64,000 nt of DNA from NCBI RefSeq assembly GCF_943193215.1, contig NZ_CALPDH010000024.1:31007-95006 (forward strand), written 5' to 3'. Source of the DNA: Acetatifactor aquisgranensis. GTDB lineage: Bacteria > Bacillota > Clostridia > Lachnospirales > Lachnospiraceae. Numbering within the stretch: position 1 is the first letter of the stretch; each line of letters begins with the position of its first letter. The notes beneath the pieces are model-generated. The model had not been told where the DNA came from and ran no database searches. It saw only the letters and a program-made list of their open reading frames with translations. Positions 54,966 to 63,599 of this stretch are shown here, piece after piece. Made by a program: the position numbers and the translations under genes.

Positions 54966-55580
54966 TCAGAGCAGCCTTAAAAGCTGTACCAGCTCATGCG
55001 ACTCGTCCGCATCTGATGCGGTCTGTCTGGTATCAAACTGAGAGAAACGATTATCACGGTAAAATGATAATAGCTTTTCCTCTTTTTCCGCTTCCAAGAA
55101 TGTTACTATGCCTCCGCCCAAATACTGTATCTCTTTAATTTTGTCCCATGCAAGTTTCAGAAGTTCTGCCCCCGTGATTTCTGTTCCGCCACTCTCCGAG
55201 AAATTTTTCCCAAGTTGTGCAATCAGATATGCCGACATGGTATAGGTATCCGATTTTTCATCCAACTCACTAATTCGCAACAGCTTTCTTTTCATGGTAT
55301 TGCTCACTGTTTCACCCCTTACCGTCAATGGTTTTAATGCAAGGGTAAAATATCCAAGCAATCTGACATCCTCTGCTGAAACTACAAGATATGTAACAGA
55401 CTGGTTCTTTTTCGTGAACTCTATGGCACTTTTTTTCAAAAAATGTTCCACGTCCTTATTCTTCGGACTGGAAAAACCGGAAAGCAACTCAACCAATGCT
55501 GGCTCTCCGGCTTCTTCATCATTCCCCAATGCCAAATACTCACGGATATTGACTGAAAAGAATTTATCATTTCCTGGCAT
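54966..55580 (-). CDS. GNAT-fold toxin of a toxin-antitoxin pair
   Basis: A 204-residue acetyltransferase-like protein. Its core has the strands YLVVSAEDVRLLGYFTLALK and the acetyl-CoA-binding segment AYLIAQLGKNFSES, then YLGGGIVTFLEAE and a C-terminal FYRDNRFSQFD helix-strand unit. GNAT toxins of this layout (TacT/AtaT-like) acetylate aminoacyl-tRNA and stop translation. Its start overlaps the small upstream gene by 14 bases, the usual antitoxin-first order. The activity is inferred from fold and pairing. Confidence 0.82.
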   Translation of the reverse strand: MPGNDKFFSVNIREYLALGNDEEAGEPALVELLSGFSSPKNKDVEHFLKKSAIEFTKKNQSVTYLVVSAEDVRLLGYFTLALKPLTVRGETVSNTMKRKLLRISELDEKSDTYTMSAYLIAQLGKNFSESGGTEITGAELLKLAWDKIKEIQYLGGGIVTFLEAEKEEKLLSFYRDNRFSQFDTRQTASDADESHELVQLLRLL

Positions 55581-55773
55581 TTTCCTTCTCCTTTATTTTC
55601 ATCTTCCGCAGCCGCATCATTTCCCTCAATTCAGGTTCTCCCTTTATCTCTCTCGCAGCCACAGATATATGAACAGGACGGTTCTTGGCAGATTCTTCAA
55701 TCGCATTAACAAACATCTCCACCTGTTCCTTGCCGGAAATGACAAAATTCTTTGTGATACTTGAAGTTGCCAT
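55567..55773 (-). CDS. antitoxin partner of the GNAT toxin
   Basis: A 68-residue protein (MATSSITKNFVISGKEQVEM at the start) with a beta strand and helix typical of ribbon-helix-helix-like antitoxins, and a charged C-terminal helix (ELREMMRLRKMKIKEKENAR) that could wrap the toxin. AAGGAGG eight bases upstream fixes the ATG at 55773 rather than one at 55818. It probably represses its own promoter as a complex with the toxin. Confidence 0.8.
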   Translation of the reverse strand: MATSSITKNFVISGKEQVEMFVNAIEESAKNRPVHISVAAREIKGEPELREMMRLRKMKIKEKENARK

Positions 55774-55902
55774 GATATACACCTCCTTTGTTAGTATGGT
55801 TCTTCCGCTATAATTCATACTTTTCTATCTCTATTTTATTATCTTATATCGGTTAATGCAACAAAACATTTTATGAATTTTTTATAACTTATTTTCCGCT
55901 TG

Positions 55903-56657
55903 CTATCCCGCCAAAACAGAGTTAAGATACGACACCACAGAGAGGAGGGATTGGAGCATGTCAAGGAGCGTCTCGTAGCGCCCCTGCTCTTTTTTCAGCT
56001 TTTCCTCTATGATGGATTTATCCCGCAGCACTTCCGTCTGCCCTACCCCTGCCGCACCGAGGCCGAGGATTGCCGCTGCTTCCCGGAGCGTCCCCTCCGG
56101 GTCATCGAAAACGGCGTGGAGGACCTTCTGCGCATCGTGTGTATCTGTCCGAGCCACTCCACATAGGGAGCGCAGCCCCTCGTGACATAGCGGAACCGGG
56201 GATCAATCCTTTCATTCCGCAGTTTGTCCGTGGAGGCATAGGCTTTGGGGTGCTGCACCTGCGCACGGATGCCAAGCTGGGGCGTTTCAAAGGATAGCCT
56301 CGTTTTGCCCCTCTGCGTCACTCCAAGGCCGCAGAAATTGTTCTGCGGAAGAGTGACCGCAGAGCCTTCCCCGATGATGTGCGTATCTACGATATGCCCC
56401 ACCGCCACAAGGCTGAAAATAATGACCTTCTTGAAGATGCTCATCCATCTTCTTATAGATGCTGTATGTCTCCCCGCCGTGCAGAACACGTTCTTATGCT
56501 TGCTGGTCTCGATATAGATGATATCGTCCACCCGCAGGCTCACATTCCCCTCCACGAAGCCGAACTCCACCACACGCTCCTCACGCAGAATGTCCTCCAC
56601 GCACTCCGACAGCGTCTGTTCCAGGTCATCCTTTAACAGGAAACGGCTGGCTTTCAC
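55903..56657 (-). pseudogene. mosaic of LytTR, holin and unidentified gene fragments
   Basis: Reading from 56657 leftward: a LytTR DNA-binding fragment (VEGNVSLRVDDIIYIETSKH), then in frame a phage-type holin fragment (KKVIIFSLVAVGHIVDTHII), then unidentified sequence (STDKLRNERIDPRFRYVTRG). A different frame at 55903-56157 encodes RTDTHDAQKVLHAVFDDPEG with a coiled C-terminus. No part is a full protein. The joined state suggests repeated deletion in an old mobile element or quorum-type locus. Confidence 0.55.
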
Positions 56658-56669
56658 CTTAATAGACAG

Positions 56670-56704
56670 ACCGCCGCATATGGCAGTTTGCCATAGCGGC
56701 GGTT
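56670..56704. repeat. GC-rich palindrome like the one at 43749
   Basis: ACCGCCGCATATGGCA and TGCCATAGCGGCGGT form a long, nearly perfect stem with a tiny loop. The same CCGCCGCATATG and CCATAGCGGCGGT halves are at 43750-43785. Confidence 0.65.
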
Positions 56705-56779
56705 AGCTTTTGTGTATTTCTTTAGTTTGCTTACATCAAAGCAAATTTCTCATTACGGAAATTTAAGCATCCGAAATGA

Positions 56780-57535
56780 TCAGTTTTCCTCAGTAGCATA
56801 ATCAGCGGAAGCTGTGGGCTTATTTGCCTGCAGCAGTAATTGTGCATCACTTTCTGAAATGGTTTCTATTTCTGTGATGTTATGGTTTCCGTCTCGGCTG
56901 ACAGAAAGACATATTCCCTTTTCATCTGTGTAATAAACAATAGCCCTTTCGCTATCAATCAGTATCTTAATCTCATTACCGCCATAAAACCAGCGGCCAT
57001 ACGCGCCGTCAAAGGATACACCATACTCTTCATACTCCTTTAACGACTCTCCGTTGCTCTTCCCTGTTTCGGCTGCCATTGCTGCATTTGGTTCCGTACT
57101 GATAGACATATCCTTAAAATGCTCCTGCTTCTGCGTATGACGGTCATATACTTCCTGAGAGCATTCTTCGATACCGACAAGGTTATTGTCTGCGTCACGC
57201 TTCGCTTCAATATCCACCGTCCCCGTGAAGAAATTCGTAAAGCTCGCCCCTGCTGCCGAATCATTGAAGAAACGCACGATGTTCCCATTGTAGGTATAGC
57301 AACCCGTCTTTTCATCATAGGACAGCCCATATGCTTCATATACAGACCAGTCCACGCTGCCGGGAATTTCCGCCGCAGACGAATCCTCTACCATTCCAGT
57401 GTCATATGCAGGTATTGCAGACAGCAAAGTTCCATTCTGAACGCTTGCGGCTACATTTCCCGCACAGCCCGTAAGCATACATATACTGATCAGGACAGAT
57501 GCGGATAAAATCCTTTTTATCATTTTTAATTTCAT
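56780..57535 (-). CDS. hypothetical lipoprotein
   Basis: A 251-residue lipoprotein with signal peptide and lipobox LTGC near residue 24. Two similar segments, WSVYEAYGLSYDEKTGCYTY and YEEYGVSFDGAYGRWFYGGN, show an internal duplication of a roughly 90-residue domain that is probably beta-rich. Function is unknown. GAGAGGAG lies before the ATG. It lies downstream of the RR/HK pair in the same direction, and its upstream region has AAACTTCA/AAACTCCA motifs like those before the RR gene, so it is a likely target of that system. Confidence 0.8.
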   Translation of the reverse strand: MKLKMIKRILSASVLISICMLTGCAGNVAASVQNGTLLSAIPAYDTGMVEDSSAAEIPGSVDWSVYEAYGLSYDEKTGCYTYNGNIVRFFNDSAAGASFTNFFTGTVDIEAKRDADNNLVGIEECSQEVYDRHTQKQEHFKDMSISTEPNAAMAAETGKSNGESLKEYEEYGVSFDGAYGRWFYGGNEIKILIDSERAIVYYTDEKGICLSVSRDGNHNITEIETISESDAQLLLQANKPTASADYATEEN

Positions 57536-57648
57536 TTGAAGTTCTCCTCTCTTTTTGATAGTTCTATCTTATCAAAAGTATTTGGAGTTTCCTTGTGGAC
57601 TTTATGTGTTTTGTGTGAAGTTTCCCACAAAAGAAGGCGGCAGGCAAA

Positions 57649-59106
57649 TCATATGCCGCCACCCAGTTTCTGATGATTATATAAAAATTCAATGTTAAAA
57701 CATACGCCTTGTTGGGTATTCCTTATCTGATAGTCCGCTCCATGCTGCTCCAGAATCATCTTTACAATATAAAGCCCCAATCCGCTGCCACCCGTTTGTC
57801 GGCTGCGTGACCGTTCCACCCGGTAGAAAGCGTCAAAGAGTTTTGGTATGTCATCTTCCGGCAAATGAACCCCCGTGTTCTCTATGGAAAATTGTATCCT
57901 CCCGCTCCTGGAATGAGCCGTAACAAAAATATCACTGCCTTCCGGCGAATAATGGATTGCATTGGAAACAAGGTTATTTACCACTTTCCCCAAGAGTGCT
58001 TTGTCTCCCCGGAGCATCAGCCCATTCTGTATATCCTCATGCCATTCCTGCCCCTTGCCTACAATCATATCTTCAAATAGTCCATACTCACTTTTTATCA
58101 TGTCTGAAAAATCAAATATTTCCTCCTGCAAGGCAGTTTCTGATGATTTGATGCGGGAAACAGTCAGGATTTCCTGCACCATCCCTCCCATTGCTTTTAC
58201 CACTTCAAGAGAACGAGCAAGATATTTATCACGTTCTTTGTATTTCCCCACATTCAGCAGCATCCCTTCAAGTTGCCCCTTAATGACTGTGATTGGTGTT
58301 TTCAGTTCATGGGATACTGCCGAAAAGAAATCAAGCTGTGCCTGTTCCAACATACGCTCCCGCTCAATGTCCGCTTCCAACCGGCTGTTTGCCGCCTGCA
58401 GTTCACTGAGCGCCGAAGACAATTTCCGGGCCATTTCATTCAGGCTGTGCGCCAGTATCCCTAATTCGTCGGAGCGGCTTTCCGTACAATCCCATGAAAA
58501 GTCAAGGTCGGACATTTTTTCTGACACCCTGCTGATCTCTATGACAGGCTTTGTGACATACCTAGAATAAAGTGCTGCACCTATGGCTGAAATGAATATC
58601 ACCATGACCAACAGAGGCGGGACTATATTGCCGATGGTATCCATCAGCCGATTTACCGGCTCTGCGTCTCCGGCAACAGACAGGGTATAGACCATCCCGG
58701 AATCGCTGAAACGAAACAGGTAGCTGTGCGTTACCCCATACGCAGAAGGCGCCCCTTCAAAAACAATGCCGTCACGAACCGCACCCGGGAAATCCGTGTT
58801 ATGCTGTGAGGGCAATGCAATCTCCCTTCCGTCCTCATCATACAACTGGAGCAGCACATCATTGTTCAGCAGAAATTCGTCAAACAGAATCCCACTTTCC
58901 TCTCCCGCAGTAAACTCCAGTTCTGAAATGAATGCATTCACTTCCTTATCCAGTGCTGCATCCAGATCTGTGCTGTATGATTCTGGAACCAGCCATGCGA
59001 TAAAGCAGTAGGTGGCCAGGCAGCTTATCACCATCAGCAGGCAGGTTACGGCAAATATTTTAATAAACAGGCTTTTCTTTCCCCTCTTTTTCAATTTTAT
59101 ATCCAA
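57649..59106 (-). CDS. sensor histidine kinase (VanS/PhoR-like)
   Basis: A 485-residue membrane kinase with spans at about residues 12-34 and 165-187, an outer sensor domain between them, a HAMP segment (PVIEISRVSEKMSDLDFSWD), a coiled linker, the H-box FFSAVSHELKTPITVI and a full HATPase domain (NLVSNAIHYSPEGSDI, AFYRVERSRSRQTGGSGLGL). The reading frame overlaps the response regulator gene by 47 bases; the start used here is a TTG at 59106, and a second TTG at 59094 is possible, so the exact start is uncertain. Confidence 0.92.
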   Translation of the reverse strand: MDIKLKKRGKKSLFIKIFAVTCLLMVISCLATYCFIAWLVPESYSTDLDAALDKEVNAFISELEFTAGEESGILFDEFLLNNDVLLQLYDEDGREIALPSQHNTDFPGAVRDGIVFEGAPSAYGVTHSYLFRFSDSGMVYTLSVAGDAEPVNRLMDTIGNIVPPLLVMVIFISAIGAALYSRYVTKPVIEISRVSEKMSDLDFSWDCTESRSDELGILAHSLNEMARKLSSALSELQAANSRLEADIERERMLEQAQLDFFSAVSHELKTPITVIKGQLEGMLLNVGKYKERDKYLARSLEVVKAMGGMVQEILTVSRIKSSETALQEEIFDFSDMIKSEYGLFEDMIVGKGQEWHEDIQNGLMLRGDKALLGKVVNNLVSNAIHYSPEGSDIFVTAHSRSGRIQFSIENTGVHLPEDDIPKLFDAFYRVERSRSRQTGGSGLGLYIVKMILEQHGADYQIRNTQQGVCFNIEFLYNHQKLGGGI

Positions 59107-59749
59107 CTCCCCGGATTGTCTCTATGTAGTCAATGTCCAGCTTTTTACGGAGATTTTTGATATGCGTGTCAACCACCCTCTCATCCCCGTAAAAATCGTA
59201 CTTCCACAGTTTGTTCAGGAAATGCTGCCGTGAAAGCACCTTCCCCTGATTCAACAGCAGCTCTTTCAATACCTCAAATTCCCTTTGTGTCAGGTCATAT
59301 TCCACATCCCCGGCGTAAATCCGGTAACCATCCATATCCAAAGTAAGCCCTTTGTAATGGAGCAATGCACTTTCGCCATCCTCCCGGTTTCCGGTCCGCC
59401 GCAGGACAGCCGCTATTTTTCGCAGCAGCACCGGCATGGAAAAGGGTTTTGTTACATAGTCGTCGGCCTGCAGGTCCAGCCCTTTAATCTGGTCTCCTTC
59501 ACTGCCCAGGGCCGTCAGCATAATAATGGGAACCTGTGACTGTTTCCGGATCAGTTCGCAGACAGTGAACCCATCTATTTTAGGCAGCAGGATGTCCAGC
59601 AGAATCAGGTCATAAAGATTCTTCGCAAACATATCCACAGCTGCCACGCCATCACCTGCAATATCGGCCTTATATCCTGCCTCCTGCAAAAATTCCTGCA
59701 GAAGTTCCTGAATATCCATATCATCTTCAACAATTAAAATCCTCTGCAT
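59060..59749 (-). CDS. OmpR family response regulator
   Basis: A 229-residue response regulator: receiver domain with Asp in LILLDILLPKIDGF near residue 51, Lys in VTKPFSMPVLL near 100, and a winged-helix domain (DLTQREFEVLKELLLNQGKV, YGDERVVDTHIKNLRKKLD). GGAGG eight bases before the ATG fixes the start at 59749. It is first in an operon with the kinase. Direct repeats upstream fit autoregulation. Confidence 0.94.
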   Translation of the reverse strand: MQRILIVEDDMDIQELLQEFLQEAGYKADIAGDGVAAVDMFAKNLYDLILLDILLPKIDGFTVCELIRKQSQVPIIMLTALGSEGDQIKGLDLQADDYVTKPFSMPVLLRKIAAVLRRTGNREDGESALLHYKGLTLDMDGYRIYAGDVEYDLTQREFEVLKELLLNQGKVLSRQHFLNKLWKYDFYGDERVVDTHIKNLRKKLDIDYIETIRGVGYKIEKEGKEKPVY

Positions 59750-59791
59750 GGTATCACCTCCACACTCTTTAACCATCATACCATACTTTTT

Positions 59792-59810
59792 TGTAGTTTG
59801 TGTGTAGTTT
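59792..59810 (-). promoter_or_regulatory. direct repeats before the response regulator gene
   Basis: Two perfect copies of AAACTACA (as read on the minus strand; 59803-59810 and 59792-59799) are spaced by 11 bp start to start, one helical turn, just upstream of a TATGGTATGAT -10-like sequence. This is the usual pattern of OmpR-type binding sites. Related copies (57616-57623, 57583-57590) precede the lipoprotein gene. Confidence 0.55.
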
Positions 59811-59839
59811 GCCTAAGTTATATAAAACCATCGCCTCTG

Positions 59840-60211
59840 TCATTCCATTTCCTTGAACGTGCCGGCCATGACCTCCACGCCGCTCTCCTTTGCTTTCCCC
59901 GCAAGGCACTCGTCAAAATGACTGCGCCATACATTCAGCCCCTCCTGCTCGAAGCGGTATTCTTTCCCTGTATCATTTGTGAATATCATGCCCCTGTTCT
60001 CTGTCGGGGTACACATGGCAGATTCCGGCACATCCTCCCCGAAATAACTTTTCACAAGTTCCATTGATTTCTTTATCAGAACGCCCGAACAGGACTTATA
60101 CCTTGGCATTTTGAACTTCTCCACCAAGAGAACCTTATAGTCTTTTTCCGCTAAAGCCTAGGCAACCGTGCATCCCGCAGGCCCCGCTCCGACCACTATC
60201 ACATCATACAT
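59840..60211 (-). pseudogene. FAD/NAD(P)-dependent oxidoreductase (geranylgeranyl reductase type) remnant
   Basis: From the ATG at 60211 the frame begins with an FAD-binding motif (MYDVIVVGAGPAGCTVA), then an in-frame TAG at 60158-60160, then ALAEKDYKVLLVEKFKMPRY and SCSGVLIKKSMELVKSYFG. It ends at a stop after 124 codons, where the family needs about 370 residues. The last 10 codons and the 36 bases after them match the remnant at 46.5 kb rather than the oxidoreductase family. It has two independent lesions. Confidence 0.75.
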
Positions 60212-60656
60212 CCGTATATCATCCTCTCTGCTGTTTTCTATTACTTCGGCAGAAAGCCGTTCCTGCTAAAGCAAAAGCATCCTCTGAATTATACCATAAA
60301 AATTTTCTGTTTTTCACCCGCTGGCACTAAACGACTATTTTTCGGGAATGGAAAGCAGGGGCCATTGGATGAGTATATCCGCTGCCGCTTCATCAATGTA
60401 CATACGCTGTCCTCTTGCCACTTGTGCATTTAAGACTTTACGGAAATATCATACTGAAAGATGGCGACCGCGAAATGCTGATGCTTTTAACTCACAAGTG
60501 AAATTTATAGTAGGATTTTTTAAGTGTCAGTACCATTCAGCTTCTTCCGTCACCCAGAATCTAATCCTCGCCCCTGTTCAATTCTTTTTTCGTTAAGCGC
60601 TTTTCAAAGCAACAGCTTTATCTCAATTTTGGCGCTATCGCCTTTTTTATTGTTCT
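60212..60656. other. gap with small coding scraps and a terminator-like hairpin
   Basis: The minus strand at about 60344-60425 reads MYIDEAAADILIQWPLLSIP before a stop, a scrap of a lost gene. A small GGCG-4-CGCC hairpin followed by T6 lies at 60631-60648 on the plus strand. Nothing else is recognised. Confidence 0.4.
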
Positions 60657-61466
60657 TCACAGATTCTCTGCTCTCTTTATTTCATTGGAGATTCCTTCTG
60701 CAATTCTCTGTGCCAAACTTTCCTGATAATCGTCATCCAACAGCTTTTGACTCTCAGAATAATTTGAGAGGAATCCCATTTCTACCAAGACAGCGGGCAT
60801 TTGCGTGTTTCGCAAAACATAATAGCCCTCTGTTTTCGCGTGCCTCGTTTCAATATCCTCGCTTAGCGAAACTGCATCGATGATGCTTTCTGCATATCTT
60901 TTGCTTTCTGTCGCATTTGAATTGTCGTAATAACATTCCAAGCCTGCTATCCGGGCATCTTCCTCATAGTAATTGCAATGAAGACTGATAAAGAAATCCG
61001 CATTGGAGTCATTTGCAACAGAAGTACGATCTGGAAGGCTTATATTTTCATCGGAGCTTCTGGTCAGAATAACTTCTATATTGTCATTCTCCAGAATAGC
61101 TTTCAGCTTCCATGCAACCGAAAGGTTAATATCCTTTTCTACTGCCTTGCCGCTGACAGTACCTCCGTCAATTCCTCCATGCCCCGCATCCACGACAACA
61201 CAAAACCCCGGGGCGTTATTCTCTGTTGAAGCAACAGGAGCAGCATCGTTGCCTGCGTTTCTATCTGTGTATATATCCGTGTATTTATTTACCTTTTCAT
61301 CTTCCTTTGTAAATCTCTCGTATATGTAAAGACATCCGCAAACCATAAGTATCATCATTATAATCGGTATCAGTATGACGATCGCCCTCAGCAGATACGC
61401 AATCATAAGCCGCTTAATCTTTCTCTTCCTGAGTCTTTTCCTCTTTCCGTATTGTTTCCTGTTCAT
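60657..61466 (-). CDS. N-acetylmuramoyl-L-alanine amidase (Amidase_3)
   Basis: A 269-residue membrane-anchored amidase that cleaves the muramoyl-alanine bond in peptidoglycan. A basic N-terminus (KQYGKRKRLRKRKIKRL) precedes one span (residues 22-48). The catalytic domain shows VVVDAGHGGIDGG (zinc His), the second ligand Glu in the NLSVAW region, ISLHCNYY (second His) and the catalytic VLVEMGFLSN. All key residues are present. It follows the ABC-2 permease fusion gene by 48 bp in the same direction and is probably co-transcribed with it. There is no SPOR or SH3 targeting domain. Confidence 0.93.
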   Translation of the reverse strand: MNRKQYGKRKRLRKRKIKRLMIAYLLRAIVILIPIIMMILMVCGCLYIYERFTKEDEKVNKYTDIYTDRNAGNDAAPVASTENNAPGFCVVVDAGHGGIDGGTVSGKAVEKDINLSVAWKLKAILENDNIEVILTRSSDENISLPDRTSVANDSNADFFISLHCNYYEEDARIAGLECYYDNSNATESKRYAESIIDAVSLSEDIETRHAKTEGYYVLRNTQMPAVLVEMGFLSNYSESQKLLDDDYQESLAQRIAEGISNEIKRAENL

Positions 61467-61514
61467 TGCCGCATTTGTTCCTCAATCTGGAATAAGTCAA
61501 TACCCCCGCGGGAA

Positions 61515-63524
61515 TCAATGGCTTTTTGGTAAAACGATTTCCTCACCGCTTTCTTTTGATAACACATAAATATTTCCCGTATCACAGGTAACAGACATTG
61601 CAGGTATATGACTGATCAATTTCTTGTTATTCCCATCCTTGCCGCAGGAATACAAGTCTCCGCCGTCCGTCCTGGAGACATAATAGATTGACTGCTCATC
61701 CATGCAGAAATCATATGCAACTATATTTTCATAAGTGTAAGTTTCATTATCGGAAACGTCATATCTTGTTAAAACCCCCTGTTCATTTTTGTAAAAGATG
61801 CTTTCCCCGTCGAATGAAATATTTCCGTTTACAGGAATGTCCAGCTTTACAGTTTTTCCGGTATACCGGTTTACTTTTGTTATGCCATCGTTGCCAATGA
61901 AAAACAGATTGTCGTCATTCAGGAAAAAAGCCTGGTGAAAATCCAGGAACTTCCATTTATCCCCCGTTTCATAGTCAATGCCCAAAAGAGAACGCCCGGA
62001 ATTCGTCATCTGCTCAAAGATTGTTTTTTCCGCAAAGGTATCCAGATTCAGCTCTACAACCGACACTTTCGTTATATTGCTGTTATAGTTTCCCACCCGG
62101 TTGACATAGCTTTCCATAACCGATGTGGTGTAATACAGATATGGCGGGCACACATAAAACGCACGTATTTCTTCGTCATCAGAAAATACCCCAAACACAG
62201 GGGAACGTGCGAAAGGATATGTTTCCCCCGTGGAAGTATTTCTGAGAAAATACTCAAAATTCTCTTCATCCCATATGATTTCATAACCCATACAGTCATA
62301 GACTGCCGATGAATTATAGACAACGCTTCCCGTTTTTCCACGGCCTGAACATCCCGTCACTGCCAATGCCAGGCCAAACATGACAACGAAAGCCGCCCCA
62401 CGCTTCTTTTGCCCTGATTTCATCAGCCAACTGTTAGAATTGCGCCGTAAAATCCAGACAACGGCCAAAGCACACAAAAGCACGGATACAGAGAGCAGGG
62501 GCAATAGCGTAACCGTGCCGACCTCCGCAAAAATAATTTTCTCATCACCCGTCAGGGCATCGCTCATAACAATATCCCCTGCAAAAAAGTCTGTTCCAAG
62601 CAGAAACGGCAGCGGCAGCGGCAGACGGTAAATGCTGGTCTTCGATAAGCCTATATAGGGAATCATCACGGACACCGCACCAGCCAGCAGGGTGACCGCA
62701 TACTTTTTTGCCAAAACGGAAATGAACATCAGGAGTATGGCAAGAAACATACCGCCAAACATCCGGAGCAGCCCTATAGATACATATCCCTCCAGCAGGG
62801 ACATCCCCTTGCTGCTGCCTGCAAAGTAACGAATGCTCTGAATCGGATAATCCCCATCCGGCAGTCCGTATTTGAACCTGTAAAATCCGTATTCCATAAG
62901 CGAAATGCAAAGCGACAGGAAAAGGACAACTGTGGTAATAATGAGCAGCTTATACAGAGCGCTTTTTCGCCCCTCCCTTGCGGTCAGGATCAGGGTGTCC
63001 ATCTGGCAGCTGTACTCAGAACAGAAAACAGGCGTAACAATCAGCAAAATGCCAAGGAAGAGAATGAAATTAAGCGTACCCTTGCCAAGAAGCCCCATCC
63101 ATCCGTTTGTCTGGAGAAAACAGCGGTTCCCCGGGTTTTCGCAGATATAGAGATACTGCCGATAGATAACCTCAAATCCATTTTGACGCTCCAGAACCTT
63201 CTCTATTTCCCGGCTCTCCTTTTTATATTCACTTTCACCGATCTTCCCGTCATAGTAGTTCTCCAAAAGGCTGTTCTGCCTCTCCTTCGCTTCCGCAATC
63301 CTCTCCGCCTCCTGCTCCAGATAAAGGGAAGATTCCTCGGTGCAGTATCCGTTTACCTTTTCCAGATACCATTCATATTCCTTTTTATACTGCTCCATCG
63401 CTATGTCTGCGGGGTTGTCGGACAGGGCAAGCCAGACCGTGCCAAGGAGCAGGACAAGGGCAATATAGAACAGCCCCCTTTGCCAGAGCATAATCTTTTT
63501 TACTTCATACATAAATCCAGACAT
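61515..63524 (-). CDS. ABC-2 type permease fused to a lipoprotein-like beta-propeller domain
   Basis: A 669-residue protein in two parts. Residues 1-365 form an ABC-2 permease: a span near 17-36, a long charged coiled-coil outer segment (about 45-130; YLEQEAERIAEAKERQNSLL) and five further spans to LLCALAVVWILRR. From Met 368 comes a second unit that starts like a lipoprotein (MKSGQKKRGAAFVVMFGLAL, then AVTGC near 391) and continues as a repeat-rich beta domain of the DUF5050 type (YFLRNTSTGETYPFARSPVF, NLFFIGNDGITKVNRYTGK, SIFYKNEQGVLTRYDVSDNE). The two parts are in one frame with no site for restart. The ATP-binding partner would lie to the right, outside the readable part. Confidence 0.85.
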   Translation of the reverse strand: MSGFMYEVKKIMLWQRGLFYIALVLLLGTVWLALSDNPADIAMEQYKKEYEWYLEKVNGYCTEESSLYLEQEAERIAEAKERQNSLLENYYDGKIGESEYKKESREIEKVLERQNGFEVIYRQYLYICENPGNRCFLQTNGWMGLLGKGTLNFILFLGILLIVTPVFCSEYSCQMDTLILTAREGRKSALYKLLIITTVVLFLSLCISLMEYGFYRFKYGLPDGDYPIQSIRYFAGSSKGMSLLEGYVSIGLLRMFGGMFLAILLMFISVLAKKYAVTLLAGAVSVMIPYIGLSKTSIYRLPLPLPFLLGTDFFAGDIVMSDALTGDEKIIFAEVGTVTLLPLLSVSVLLCALAVVWILRRNSNSWLMKSGQKKRGAAFVVMFGLALAVTGCSGRGKTGSVVYNSSAVYDCMGYEIIWDEENFEYFLRNTSTGETYPFARSPVFGVFSDDEEIRAFYVCPPYLYYTTSVMESYVNRVGNYNSNITKVSVVELNLDTFAEKTIFEQMTNSGRSLLGIDYETGDKWKFLDFHQAFFLNDDNLFFIGNDGITKVNRYTGKTVKLDIPVNGNISFDGESIFYKNEQGVLTRYDVSDNETYTYENIVAYDFCMDEQSIYYVSRTDGGDLYSCGKDGNNKKLISHIPAMSVTCDTGNIYVLSKESGEEIVLPKSH

Positions 63525-63599
63525 TTTATCCTCCCTATAATGTCAAGTGATTTTCCTTAAAAAATCAAGGAATTTTAAGTTTCATATCTCAGATGAATG

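Noticed and set aside
60158..60160. TAG read as pyrrolysine in the oxidoreductase
   Set aside because: The gene is also truncated at its 3' end and the family does not use pyrrolysine; it is a plain nonsense mutation.
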